From positions 372,001 to 436,000 of the forward strand of contig NZ_SMYO01000003.1 of the NCBI RefSeq assembly GCF_004358205.1: a stretch of DNA of 64,000 nucleotides, read 5' to 3'. Source of the DNA: Bacillus salipaludis (lineage in GTDB: Bacteria > Bacillota > Bacilli > Bacillales_B > DSM-18226). The notes below the pieces were generated by a model. It had not been told where the DNA came from. It did no database searches and saw only the letters and a list, made by a program, of their open reading frames with translations. Position 1 is the stretch's first letter; every line of letters starts with the position of its first letter. Shown one piece after another: positions 1 to 8,009 of this stretch. The position numbers and the translations under genes were made by a program.

Positions 1-191
1 TTGAGATACAATACATTGTGTATGGAATTTATCATGCGCTGTTAATGGTCTGCTACAATATGTTTGAGCAATGGAATAAAAAACATAAATGGTGGCCGCA
101 AAATAAATTTACACAGGTTGTTAGTGTCCTGCTAACCTTCCATGTTGTTTGCTTTGGATTTTATATTTTCTCAGGACATTATATTCATTAA
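1..191 (+). CDS. dltB: DltB, C-terminal end (partial)
   Basis: The open frame from base 3 to the TAA at 189-191 gives the last 62 residues of a membrane protein with an IYHALLM helix and a closing hydrophobic segment that ends in FSGHYIH. This matches the C-terminus of DltB, the membrane-bound O-acyltransferase that hands D-alanine from DltC towards lipoteichoic acid outside the cell. The position directly before dltC and dltD supports the call. The 5' part, with the catalytic His region, lies outside the window. Confidence 0.9.
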   Translation, partial: EIQYIVYGIYHALLMVCYNMFEQWNKKHKWWPQNKFTQVVSVLLTFHVVCFGFYIFSGHYIH

Positions 192-205
192 GGAGTTTGA
201 TTAAG

Positions 206-442
206 ATGGAATTTAGAGAACAAGTAATTGAGTTACTAGCAGAAATTTGTCAGGATGATGCTGTAAAAGAAAATCCGGATATCAACTTATTTGACTCTGC
301 TCTACTTGATTCATTTGGAACAGTAGAATTGCTCGTTCAAGTCGAAGAGCGCTTTGGTATTACCGTACCAATTACCGAATTTGACCGTGATACTTGGGAT
401 ACTCCTAATAATATCGCCATACAGTTGGCGGATATGAGATGA
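206..442 (+). CDS. dltC: D-alanyl carrier protein DltC
   Basis: This 78-residue acidic carrier protein has the Ser of the LLDSFGT motif (about residue 36), the site of 4'-phosphopantetheine attachment. DltA loads D-alanine on the arm and DltB/DltD pass it to teichoic acid. The ATG at 206 was chosen because AAGGAG at 190-195 sits ten bases before it and because the protein then has the usual family length. A longer frame from 149 would run through the end of dltB and is not credible. The stop overlaps the dltD start as ATGA. Confidence 0.96.
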   Translation: MEFREQVIELLAEICQDDAVKENPDINLFDSALLDSFGTVELLVQVEERFGITVPITEFDRDTWDTPNNIAIQLADMR

Positions 443-1635
443 AACAACCCATTTTTATGCCGCTTTTCCTAGCCTTTTTTGTTTTAATTGGGCTAGTTAT
501 CATTCCAAATAAATGGATCGAGAAACTGATTCCGAAGAATAGTGTCAGCGAGGCGGCAACGCAATTAAATCCCTTCATGTTTCAAGGGAAGTATGTGCAA
601 TCGAAAATGCTAGAGGATCCCAAGTATCTGCCAATTTATGGTTCATCAGAGCTGGCAAGGCTGGATCGCTTCCACCCTTCCAATTACTTTAAAGTAGCCA
701 ATGATGGGTTTACCCCGTTTCTTGTTGGACGGGGGGGCTCTGAATCATTGATTCATTTTTTAAATTTTTCCGAGCATATACATCAGCTCCAGGGAAAGAA
801 AATCGTGTTCGTCTTGTCTCCTCAATGGTTTAATCCTAAAGGAGCGGATGAATCACATTTCGTACCAAACTATTCTTCACTGCAAGGATATGACTTTGCT
901 TTTAATCATACAATTAATCCTGAAGTGAAGAAAAAAGCAATCAAGCGTTTATTGACATATTCCTCCGTAAAGGATGATCCAATGCTATCCACCCTTTACA
1001 AAGCGGAGATTTCCCAAAATCCTTGGACAAAAAACGAAGCTATTTTCATTCGTCCGTTTGCACTTGTTTATAGAAGTTTACTAGAAAAAAAGGATTTATA
1101 CTACACATTAGCAGGCGGTATAAACCGTAAGCGGGATATCAGTCATAAGCTGCAAAATAAATCATGGCAGCAGCTTGAGCATACAGCAGACCAATTCGGA
1201 GCAAAACGAGCAACGAATAATCATTTTTATATCGTAAATTCACAGTATAATAAAATTAAAGGTTTTATGCCTTCTTTAAAAAATAAAAACATCCATGCTT
1301 CCTATGGAAAGTCCAGGGAATATGGCGACTTCCAGCTTGTGTTAGACGTATTAAAGCAAGCTGGTGCAAAACCATTATTCATCTCGGTTCCCGTCAACGG
1401 GCAGTATTATGATTATACCGGTTTCCCAAAACAAGGACGCCTCGCCTATTATCATAGAATTAAGAAACAAATTGAGGCTGCAGGTTTCCAGGTTGCCGAT
1501 TTCTCCGGACATGAATACGATCCCTATTTCATGAAGGATACCATTCACATCGGTTGGAAAGGCTGGGTTTACACCAACAAGGCTATTAAACAATTTTATG
1601 ATAGCAATGATAAAAAGGTTGTTTCATTGAATTAA
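439..1635 (+). CDS. dltD: D-alanyl-lipoteichoic acid biosynthesis protein DltD
   Basis: The 398-residue protein has an N-terminal membrane anchor (about residues 5-25) and an extracytoplasmic SGNH-like domain. The YGSSEL motif near residue 71 holds the nucleophile Ser, and a DxxH motif (KDTIHIGWKG) lies near the C-terminus. DltD acts outside the membrane in the last steps of D-alanylation of teichoic acids, which lowers the negative surface charge. It is translationally coupled to dltC through ATGA and is followed by a terminator, so it is the last dlt gene. Confidence 0.95.
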   Translation: MKQPIFMPLFLAFFVLIGLVIIPNKWIEKLIPKNSVSEAATQLNPFMFQGKYVQSKMLEDPKYLPIYGSSELARLDRFHPSNYFKVANDGFTPFLVGRGGSESLIHFLNFSEHIHQLQGKKIVFVLSPQWFNPKGADESHFVPNYSSLQGYDFAFNHTINPEVKKKAIKRLLTYSSVKDDPMLSTLYKAEISQNPWTKNEAIFIRPFALVYRSLLEKKDLYYTLAGGINRKRDISHKLQNKSWQQLEHTADQFGAKRATNNHFYIVNSQYNKIKGFMPSLKNKNIHASYGKSREYGDFQLVLDVLKQAGAKPLFISVPVNGQYYDYTGFPKQGRLAYYHRIKKQIEAAGFQVADFSGHEYDPYFMKDTIHIGWKGWVYTNKAIKQFYDSNDKKVVSLN

Positions 1636-1640
1636 ACTAA

Positions 1641-1676
1641 AACGCTTGGGCTTTAATTGTAGTCCAAGCGTTTTTT
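1641..1676 (+). terminator. Terminator after dltD
   Basis: AACGCTTGG and CCAAGCGTT arms enclose a 13-base loop and are followed by six T. It ends the dlt transcript and lies against the stop of the convergent gene at 1677. Confidence 0.9.
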
Positions 1677-2231
1677 CTATTCCATAACCTTTTCAAAATT
1701 ACACCTATTACTCAACCAATGGGCTATCAAATAGATAATAAAATAAAACGGAACAGAATAAAGATATCTCCATGTTAATGGTTCATAAATACCAATCCAT
1801 TTAAAAAAGGGTTCTCCAACGAAGGAAGTTAGTACGGCAAACAAAAAGGCTTTATAGACTGGTCTCATCAGCGGTTTCACTTGGATTAAGAACATGACAG
1901 ACACAGGCATCAACGCTAAGTCATAAGGTAAATAGGCTGGAATTAATGGGATTATCGGATATAGGTAATTCCATGCTTTAAGCTGCATTCCAATAGCATC
2001 CAATGAAAGTGAAATGACCATGATGAAAAAGCCTGCAAATAATAATCGATTAGAACTGTTCTTTTTTCGAAAAATCCACCAGCTCCCCCAACATAGGATA
2101 ACAAGTCCTAAACCAAGCCACCAACGCCATGAAAAAAGAATTTCCTCCATCCATATATCATTTCTGATTTTAAAACCTTGATGGATTAGCTCCATACCCT
2201 TATTCATTTCGTCATAAACTTTATTTTTCAT
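1677..2231 (-). CDS. CBO0543-like multi-span membrane protein
   Basis: The 184-residue protein has a short soluble N-terminus and then about five hydrophobic segments (roughly residues 35-55, 64-82, 90-118, 127-143 and 155-172). The spacing and Trp-rich membrane edges resemble the CBO0543 family, uncharacterised integral membrane proteins common in spore-forming Firmicutes. No catalytic motif is visible. It stands alone, convergent with dltD. The function is unknown and the family name is from memory of its general look. Confidence 0.6.
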   Translation of the reverse strand: MKNKVYDEMNKGMELIHQGFKIRNDIWMEEILFSWRWWLGLGLVILCWGSWWIFRKKNSSNRLLFAGFFIMVISLSLDAIGMQLKAWNYLYPIIPLIPAYLPYDLALMPVSVMFLIQVKPLMRPVYKAFLFAVLTSFVGEPFFKWIGIYEPLTWRYLYSVPFYFIIYLIAHWLSNRCNFEKVME

Positions 2232-2552
2232 AAAATCACCTAAATGTAAAATAAAGTCTATTTTTTACTTTTTAACAATAATTATACATAAATAAAAAAG
2301 CCCTCTATTTGAGGACTCTTATTTTGTCTTTTGAAATTTTGTCATATTGGCATTTTTATTTACTTTTTGCAAACCAAATAAACGGCAAATACCAGAAGCC
2401 AATCACTCCAGCACTTTTCCATGAACACATCCCCTTAAAACACATCTATCTGTTATCCCTTCTATCCGGTTTGGGTTTTACTACCCTATCTTTGTTCCTG
2501 CCTTTAGGTAATACATCTAGAAGTACTTTCCTTTGCTTTTCAATAGACAACT
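2232..2552. other. Gap with no convincing gene
   Basis: The stretch holds a weak hairpin with a T-run for minus-strand transcripts at about 2294-2320, perhaps the end of the transcript from the small gene at 2553-2702. Short minus-strand frames follow that gene: a TTG-started 34-residue frame rich in Lys and Arg, and 20- and 29-residue frames near 2400. None has good coding support. The plus-strand frame 2309-2563 lacks a ribosome site and reads antisense to these. Confidence 0.4.
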
Positions 2553-2702
2553 CTAATCAATGAAACAATCGTCATTAAAATAAATCACTTCAGTCAGAAT
2601 TTTATAACCTTGAATCCCAGCTAAAACTTCTCTTGCTTCTTTTTCAGTATTAAACTCAAACATTTTAATGTTATTCTGTGAATGGACAGTAATAACCCAC
2701 AT
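2553..2702 (-). CDS. 49-aa protein under a SigL-type promoter
   Basis: An ATG at 2702 preceded by GGAGGAAA opens a 49-residue acidic frame starting MWVITVHSQNNIKMFEF and ending NDDCFID. No signal peptide or membrane segment is visible; the alternating hydrophobic pattern suggests a small alpha/beta fold. I do not recognise a named family. A near-perfect -24/-12 promoter (2747-2764) places the transcript start about 35 bases before the ATG, and a 28-bp motif further upstream is shared with the amino-acid permease locus at 63781-63808. That points to a role tied to amino-acid catabolism, which is inference. Confidence 0.75.
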   Translation of the reverse strand: MWVITVHSQNNIKMFEFNTEKEAREVLAGIQGYKILTEVIYFNDDCFID

Positions 2703-2746
2703 AAAAAATTTCCTCCAATTAATTTTTAATTTCTAATAACTAAACA

Positions 2747-2764
2747 ATGCAAGTTCTATGCCAA
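2747..2764 (-). promoter_or_regulatory. Sigma-54 (SigL) promoter for the 49-aa gene
   Basis: Read on the minus strand the site is TTGGCATAGAACTTGCAT, with the invariant GG and GC separated by exactly ten bases as in -24/-12 promoters. Sixteen of 18 bases equal the site before the amino-acid permease at 63724-63741. SigL promoters need an enhancer-binding activator, and the shared motif at 2816-2843 is the candidate binding site. Confidence 0.8.
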
Positions 2765-2815
2765 TCTTTACTTTTTATAAAATTCTAAATTTATAAAGTA
2801 TAAAAACAATGATTT

Positions 2816-2843
2816 GCCAATTTTTTTTGCGTTTATATAGATA
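2816..2843 (-). promoter_or_regulatory. 28-bp upstream motif shared with the permease locus
   Basis: This stretch, with core TTTGCGTTTATATA on the plus strand, matches 63781-63808 at 25 of 28 positions in the same orientation relative to the downstream gene. Both copies lie about 80-95 bases upstream of the estimated SigL start sites, which fits an upstream activating sequence. On the minus strand the half-sites read like GCAAA...TTGGC. The activator is unknown; a RocR-type protein is a guess. Confidence 0.55.
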
Positions 2844-2987
2844 AAAAGTTCATTTAGCGCATAATAATTTGGCAGAAGAAAATATTGCCTTCTTTGGATT
2901 AAATTTAGATAGTAGGAGATTATTTGACAAACCTCCGGTTCATTGAAATTAAGTAATTCTTATAATGGTTTCAGATCAATAAAAACA

Positions 2988-3024
2988 ACAAAACACGCTG
3001 AAAAAAGAAACTCAGCGTGTTTTT
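2988..3024 (-). terminator. Terminator of the ABC-2 exporter operon
   Basis: AAACACGCTG pairs with CAGCGTGTTT around an A-rich loop, with T-runs on both strands. It lies just beyond the stop of the permease gene at 3036. Confidence 0.8.
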
Positions 3025-3035
3025 AATAGCCATTT

Positions 3036-4181
3036 TTAATTAATCGCAGTTGTAAAGAATTTTTTAAACCGTAAACTAGCAATCACTAAACCTATTAATC
3101 CAAATGCTAAAAGGATCAGGACGGTTATCCAAATATCCCCCAAATGTGCACCGCGAATCATGACGTTTTGCATGCCCTGCTGTGCCCAATACTGAGGAGT
3201 GAATTTGCCGACAATCTGTGCAAATCTTGGCAGGAAATCATAGGGAAACCATAAACCTCCAACAACAGCACCGCCCATCGTAATGATTTGCACGAACGCA
3301 ACGCCTTGATTTTCACTGCGAACAAATACAGACAATAGTAAACCTAAGCCGGTTGCGCATATCGCCAAACTTATAACAATTAAGATAATTGAAAGCAGGT
3401 CTCCAATATGCAAGCCATATACCACTTTTCCAAACACTAATAATACAGTGGATTGAGTTAAAACGACCAATATATTAGGCACCCACATTCCTATTAAATA
3501 ATGGTAGGATTTCATCGGTGTACTCCTTAGACGCGAAAGCATCCCTGATTCTTTGTCTTTAATGAAATTTCGAACAATTGTGATCATGATAAAAAATACA
3601 AACATGACCGTATATCCTGGGACAACTTGCGTAATCATATTTAATTTAGCGGCATTTTCTTTGATTTCTTTCACTTTGACTGGCGGTGTCAAAGTGATTT
3701 TTGCCTGATCAGTGTTTTGCCCTAAGGTTTGAAGCGTTTGTGAGAGTTTCGCTTCTCTAAACGATGTTGTCATATTCTCGAGTACCGCTTTAATCGGTGC
3801 AACGGCTGAATCTGCTGTTGCATCTCGGAATAACTGGATTTCTGCAGGTCTATTTGCCTTTAAATTTCTCTCGTAACCTTCTGGAATAACCAAAAGTGAT
3901 GTGGACCGCCCCTCTTTTATTTCTTTAATTTGTTCTTTTAATGAGAGAGAAGAATCCTTTTTTAATTCAAAACCGGGAATTTGCCTTAATTGCTTTAAAA
4001 ACATTTGAGACATCTCGGAGTGGTCTTGGTCATAAAAGGAAATGGTGATTTTATCTGAGGTGTTTCCAAAAATCGATGCAAAAATGACTATAAAAAAGAT
4101 GGGAAGTAAAAACAGCCAAAAAAAGGTCCCTTTTTCCTTTAGGACTACTTGAATTTCTTTACGAATAATGCTTTTGATCAT
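3036..4181 (-). CDS. ABC-2 type exporter permease
   Basis: The 381-residue protein has one N-terminal membrane helix (about 20-40), a long extracytoplasmic domain (about 45-180) and five to six C-terminal helices, the plan of ABC-2 permeases of the YhgE/LnrM-N group. The ATG at 4181 was preferred over an upstream TTG because AAAGGAG lies nine bases before it. It follows its ATPase partner (4204-5124) by about 20 bases on the same strand. Known relatives export lipids, antibiotics or peptides; the substrate here cannot be read from sequence. Confidence 0.85.
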   Translation of the reverse strand: MIKSIIRKEIQVVLKEKGTFFWLFLLPIFFIVIFASIFGNTSDKITISFYDQDHSEMSQMFLKQLRQIPGFELKKDSSLSLKEQIKEIKEGRSTSLLVIPEGYERNLKANRPAEIQLFRDATADSAVAPIKAVLENMTTSFREAKLSQTLQTLGQNTDQAKITLTPPVKVKEIKENAAKLNMITQVVPGYTVMFVFFIMITIVRNFIKDKESGMLSRLRSTPMKSYHYLIGMWVPNILVVLTQSTVLLVFGKVVYGLHIGDLLSIILIVISLAICATGLGLLLSVFVRSENQGVAFVQIITMGGAVVGGLWFPYDFLPRFAQIVGKFTPQYWAQQGMQNVMIRGAHLGDIWITVLILLAFGLIGLVIASLRFKKFFTTAIN

Positions 4182-4203
4182 TGGCAAGTTCTCCTTTTCT
4201 TCG

Positions 4204-5124
4204 TTAATCTCGGAGGGTCGTTCCTGTTAAGGATAAGAAAACACTTTCGAGTGAAGGTTTCATCATTTCTAATGCCTTTACCTTGGTTCCTGTCTCCGTA
4301 ACAGCTTGAATGGTATGTTCCATTGAAGGTAAAACCTCATCCGTTTCAAGCAGCCAGCCCTTCTTATGTTCGCTAACCTTATTGATACCTGGGATTACAG
4401 GCGGATGTGACTGATTTTCTAACTCAAGGTAAATCGCTTTTGTTGCATATAAGCGTAGTAAGTCATCCAGATTCCCTTGGACAATGACCTTACCATGATC
4501 AATAATGGCAATATCATCGCAAAGTGACTCCACTTCTTCCATATAGTGAGTGGAATAAATAATCGTAACACCCTCGGAACGAAGATTCTTTATAATTTCA
4601 AAAATATGATTGCGCGATTGCGGGTCAATCCCGACCGTTGGTTCATCAAGAATAATCAATTTTGGTTTGTGGAGCATTGCGGCGGCAATATTAATCCTTC
4701 GTTTCATCCCTCCTGAATACGTATGAATAGGGTCATTTACCCTTTCACTTAACCCCACCTGCTTTAACACTTCCTTAATTCTTTCCTTAAGCAGCCTTCC
4801 CTTTACCCCATACATTTCTCCAAAAAAGATAAGATTGTTATAAGCCGAAATTTTATCGTATAAGGTAATTTCTTGGGGAACATAGCCGATAAGCCGACGA
4901 ATTTGATCAGCGGATTTGCGGATATCCTGTCCAAAAACATCTACCTCTCCTGAATCCGCATCAATAATTCCGGTAATAATTTTCATCGTTGTTGATTTTC
5001 CTGCCCCATTTGGACCAAGCAACCCAAAACAGCTGCCTTCCTTTACTTGAAAAGAAACATTATCAAGGGCTGTTTTTGCTCCATATCTTTTTGCCAGGTT
5101 ATTTACTGTGAGAGATCTCTCCAT
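4204..5124 (-). CDS. ABC transporter ATP-binding protein
   Basis: The 306-residue protein carries a full ATPase domain: Walker A GPNGAGKST (about 38-46), signature YSGGMKRR (about 137), Walker B LIILDEPTVG (about 156) and the switch His in YSTHYMEE. The C-terminal 80 residues form the DUF4162-like extension seen in drug and linearmycin-type exporters. GGAGG before ATG 5124 sets the start. It forms a two-gene operon with the permease that follows. Confidence 0.92.
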   Translation of the reverse strand: MERSLTVNNLAKRYGAKTALDNVSFQVKEGSCFGLLGPNGAGKSTTMKIITGIIDADSGEVDVFGQDIRKSADQIRRLIGYVPQEITLYDKISAYNNLIFFGEMYGVKGRLLKERIKEVLKQVGLSERVNDPIHTYSGGMKRRINIAAAMLHKPKLIILDEPTVGIDPQSRNHIFEIIKNLRSEGVTIIYSTHYMEEVESLCDDIAIIDHGKVIVQGNLDDLLRLYATKAIYLELENQSHPPVIPGINKVSEHKKGWLLETDEVLPSMEHTIQAVTETGTKVKALEMMKPSLESVFLSLTGTTLRD

Positions 5125-5296
5125 TTCTATCCTCCAAAAAAATCCATTTTTTACAACCCTTATATTATACTTTTCTATGAAAATTGAAATACCTAATTTG
5201 GTAAAAGAAAAAATTTAATCATTTTCTAATAATTTAGGGAATCTTAAGAAATAATTAATACTTATCATTTATAATTAGCAAGAACAAAATTTTGAG

Positions 5297-5881
5297 GTGG
5301 TGTTAACCATTAAACAGATCAATAAAACGGGGCTATTGGCACGTTATATTTCTAATCCAAAAGAACGAAGAATTGTTTTAATTTCCTTCATACTATCAGC
5401 GATATTCATCATTATTGGAGTTTTGTATGTTGCCCTTTCTTATCAAACCTTAATGATGGAGGAAACACGTCAATATAAGGAGAGTTTTAAACAATTAGGC
5501 TCGATTTCACGAATTGGTTTCTTTGCAGTGATTGCCATTTATCCTGTCTTTTTATTATTAAAATGGAAAAAAATAAAGGGAATTCGCCTTGGAGATATTC
5601 AATTAAAAACGGTCTTACAGTTTCTTGCTAAATGGGTACGGAAGTGGCATGTACCGGTTGCCTTGATCTCTACAGCAATAGTCCTCCTGCACGGGTACTT
5701 GGCCATCATCAGAGGGTTTAAACTGGATTTTACCTATATTAGCGGAATAGTTACGACCATTATTTTGTTTTTCCTGATGGTTATGGGATTAAAACGGTAT
5801 AAACGAATCGACAAGCAGTGGCATTTGAAGCTGGGTATAGGATTTTTTATATTATTTATGATTCACGCTACCTTTGCTTAA
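5297..5881 (+). CDS. Putative di-haem b membrane protein, ferric reductase-like
   Basis: The protein of about 194 residues has five predicted membrane helices (about 27-50, 72-90, 116-134, 145-163, 172-190). Two helices each carry His pairs spaced 14 residues apart: WHVPVALISTAIVLLH and WHLKLGIGFFILFMIH. That is the usual geometry for two b haems stacked across a membrane, as in cytochrome b561 and ferric-reductase folds. The start is uncertain: GTG at 5297 or 5300 lies inside the Shine-Dalgarno GAGGTGG, and that site would better serve an in-frame ATT at 5309. tatA follows 75 bases downstream. Confidence 0.6.
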   Translation: MVLTIKQINKTGLLARYISNPKERRIVLISFILSAIFIIIGVLYVALSYQTLMMEETRQYKESFKQLGSISRIGFFAVIAIYPVFLLLKWKKIKGIRLGDIQLKTVLQFLAKWVRKWHVPVALISTAIVLLHGYLAIIRGFKLDFTYISGIVTTIILFFLMVMGLKRYKRIDKQWHLKLGIGFFILFMIHATFA

Positions 5882-5955
5882 TATACTGTACAATCTAAGA
5901 TAAAAAGTTATAATGAGGATAGAAGTAATTAACCATCTTCGCAAGGAGTGTTACC

Positions 5956-6165
5956 ATGTTTTCAAATATTGGAGTACCAGGATTAATCTTAATCTTAGTT
6001 GTTGCATTAGTCATTTTTGGACCAAATAAGCTCCCTGAAATTGGACGTGCTTTTGGGAAGTCGATTCGCGAATTTAAGAGAGCAACCGAAGGAATTGCCG
6101 ACGATTTAAAGGAAGAATTTAAAGAGGATATTAAAGAAGCCAAACAAATTGATTTGAAAAAATAA
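5956..6165 (+). CDS. tatA: Sec-independent translocase protein TatA
   Basis: The 69-residue protein has the TatA plan: a short outward N-terminus, one membrane helix (about 6-21), the [11 protein letters not shown] hinge with its conserved FGP and Gly, an amphipathic helix and a charged Lys/Asp/Glu tail. TatA multimers form the pathway for folded proteins with twin-arginine signals; the partner TatC is not in this window. AAGGAG lies eight bases before the ATG and a strong terminator follows. Confidence 0.93.
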   Translation: MFSNIGVPGLILILVVALVIFGPNKLPEIGRAFGKSIREFKRATEGIADDLKEEFKEDIKEAKQIDLKK

Positions 6166-6170
6166 AAGGC

Positions 6171-6205
6171 AAAATGCAAGATGATTGATCATCTTGCATT
6201 TTTTT
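6171..6205. terminator. Bidirectional terminator between tatA and hmp
   Basis: AAATGCAAGATGAT pairs with ATCATCTTGCATTT with a very short loop and T-runs on both strands, so it can serve both convergent genes. Confidence 0.88.
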
Positions 6206-6212
6206 GTTGGTT

Positions 6213-7505
6213 TTAATACTCGTCCAGATTTCCAAAGGAGCCGAAGAACTCGTAGTGGATCTGTTCTTCAGGGACATTCCATTGTTTTAACGATTGATTG
6301 ACAACTTTCATAAATGGCGAAGGGCCGCAAAAGTAAAAATCTGCGTCATTGGAAGGTAAAATACTTTGCAGCCATTCAAGTGTAAAAAAGCCTTCCTTAT
6401 CGTAATTCTTCATTTCATGATCGGTTTCCGTTGGTTTTTCATATATGACGAAGGATTTCACGTTTTTATGTTCCGCGGCAAGGCCGTTGACATGATCCTT
6501 AAAAGCATGCATATTGCTGTTAATCGCCGCATGAATATAATAAACTGTTCGATTCGGATTTTCGTTCACGGTTGTATTCAACATACACATCATTGGTGTT
6601 AAACCAACTCCGCCGCCGATTAAGACTAATGGCAGGCTGGAATCCATATTTAAGTAAAAATCACCAGCAGGTGCGGAAATCGGGATAATATCGCCTTCGT
6701 TGACATGATTGTGTAAATAGTTGGAGACAACTCCATCAGGAATTCCTTCTTTTCTTGAGTCCTCACGCTTTACACTTATTCGGTAATAATCCAAACCAGG
6801 TCTGTCCGATAAACTATATTGTCTTAAATTTGTGTATTGTTCTCCGCTCATTTTATCCATTTTCACAGTAAGGTATTGACCGGGAATAAATTTAGCGATT
6901 TGTTCGCCATCTTTCGGTTTCAGATAGAACGAAGTAATTACCTCACTTTCTTTCACCTTTTTGTCGACGACGAAATCACGGAAACCTGCCCAGCCCCCCG
7001 GCTGCGATTCGGTTGTTCTATACATCTTATCTTCCATTCGAATGAACACATCCGCAATAACCCCATAGGCATCCGCCCATGCATTCATGATATCATCTGT
7101 AGCTGCATCGCCAAGGACTTCTTTGATGGCTCCCAATAAATTTTCACCAACAATCGGATAATGCTCTGGCTTAATTTGTAAGCTTCTATGCTTTTCGCCA
7201 ATTCGCTCCAGGACCGGCATGATTTGACTGAAATCTTCGATGTTTGCGGCGGCACCATAAACAGCATCCGCCAATGCTTTTGGCTGATGACCTGTGATCT
7301 GATGTGCCATGTTAAAGATATTTTTCAGCTCAGGGTGCTGTTTAAACATTCGCTTGTAAAATTGCTTTGTAATCGCCTCACCATGTTCTTTTACAACCGG
7401 TAAGGTCGCTTTAATAATTTCTAATTTTTTAGGATCTAGTGATTTTACTGTATTGATAACTTCTTTCCATGATTGTTTTGCTTCCAATGTAGTGTTTAAA
7501 CTCAA
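6213..7505 (-). CDS. hmp: Flavohaemoglobin (nitric oxide dioxygenase), copy 1
   Basis: About 430 residues with an N-terminal globin and a C-terminal FAD/NAD reductase. Visible landmarks are the B10 Tyr in FYKRMF, the proximal haem His in KHRSLQIKPEHY, the FAD motif RQYSLS, the NAD-binding GGGVGLTPM and a CGPSPFM motif. The enzyme turns NO and O2 into nitrate using NAD(P)H. The TTG at 7505 fits GGGGGA eight bases upstream; an ATG at 7523 has no ribosome site. It carries about 20 extra N-terminal residues compared with copy 2 at 15043-16254. No Fnr-like box is visible upstream. Confidence 0.93.
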   Translation of the reverse strand: MSLNTTLEAKQSWKEVINTVKSLDPKKLEIIKATLPVVKEHGEAITKQFYKRMFKQHPELKNIFNMAHQITGHQPKALADAVYGAAANIEDFSQIMPVLERIGEKHRSLQIKPEHYPIVGENLLGAIKEVLGDAATDDIMNAWADAYGVIADVFIRMEDKMYRTTESQPGGWAGFRDFVVDKKVKESEVITSFYLKPKDGEQIAKFIPGQYLTVKMDKMSGEQYTNLRQYSLSDRPGLDYYRISVKREDSRKEGIPDGVVSNYLHNHVNEGDIIPISAPAGDFYLNMDSSLPLVLIGGGVGLTPMMCMLNTTVNENPNRTVYYIHAAINSNMHAFKDHVNGLAAEHKNVKSFVIYEKPTETDHEMKNYDKEGFFTLEWLQSILPSNDADFYFCGPSPFMKVVNQSLKQWNVPEEQIHYEFFGSFGNLDEY

Positions 7506-7581
7506 GATAAGTTCCCCCTTCATAGAAAGTATGTCCGGACTAAAAGAATGGCATTAAGGTAGGTTTTGCATGTTTAATTAA

Positions 7582-7658
7582 AGGCTTTGTTATACTAGGT
7601 TGTTGATTCCCATCCAATCAATGTTTTCTAATGATCAACATTCACATTTAACGTAGCT
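7582..7658 (+). repeat. Dispersed repeat element, degenerate short copy
   Basis: The 77 bases start AGGCTTTGTTATA, contain TTGTTGATT, and end ATCAACATTCACATTTAAC-GTAGCT. The ends and inner TTGATT/AATCAACA blocks match the elements at 22095-22173 and 38693-38878. It looks like an old miniature copy. It lies upstream of hmp copy 1 and may carry or alter its promoter. Confidence 0.5.
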
Positions 7659-7665
7659 AAATAAT

Positions 7666-7698
7666 AAAACATCCCCTAAGTAATATAGGGAATGTTTT
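7666..7698 (-). terminator. Terminator of the 41-aa gene
   Basis: AAAACATCCCCTA and TAGGGAATGTTTT form a hairpin just beyond the stop of the small gene at 7705-7830, with a T-run on the minus strand. Confidence 0.6.
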
Positions 7699-7704
7699 GA
7701 GGGA

Positions 7705-7830
7705 TCATCTTCTTGATTTATCTGCAAAGGTTTGGAATTGACCCATAAGCTTTTGCCGGGATTTTTTATTTCTAAGTAAATATGCAGCACCAAGTGCAAC
7801 AGTAGTCATCATTAAATTTTTTCGATTCAT
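7705..7830 (-). CDS. 41-aa basic small protein (DUF3918-like)
   Basis: An ATG with a strong GAGGAGG site seven bases upstream opens a 41-residue frame starting MNRKNLMMTTVALGAAYLLR and followed by a Lys/Arg/Gln-rich tail. The hydrophobic N-terminal half and basic tail resemble the small DUF3918-type proteins of bacilli, whose role is unknown. The terminator right after the stop supports a real single-gene transcript. Confidence 0.65.
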   Translation of the reverse strand: MNRKNLMMTTVALGAAYLLRNKKSRQKLMGQFQTFADKSRR

Positions 7831-8009
7831 TCTTATTCCTCCTCGTGATCTAGCCTTCAATTATATATCTTCCCTCTACTTTCTGTTTTTAAAAGTGGTA
7901 ATCAAAATTTAACTGTTTCGTAAAACTATACATTTACGTTTTTGAAAAATTAATGTATTCTAAAAATATAAATAATTAAATTTTCAGTTTTTAATAGAAG
8001 GTGGAAATT

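Noticed and set aside
2309..2563. 84-residue plus-strand open frame
   Set aside because: It has a TTG start without a ribosome site, starts inside a hairpin, and overlaps the better-supported minus-strand 49-aa gene region.
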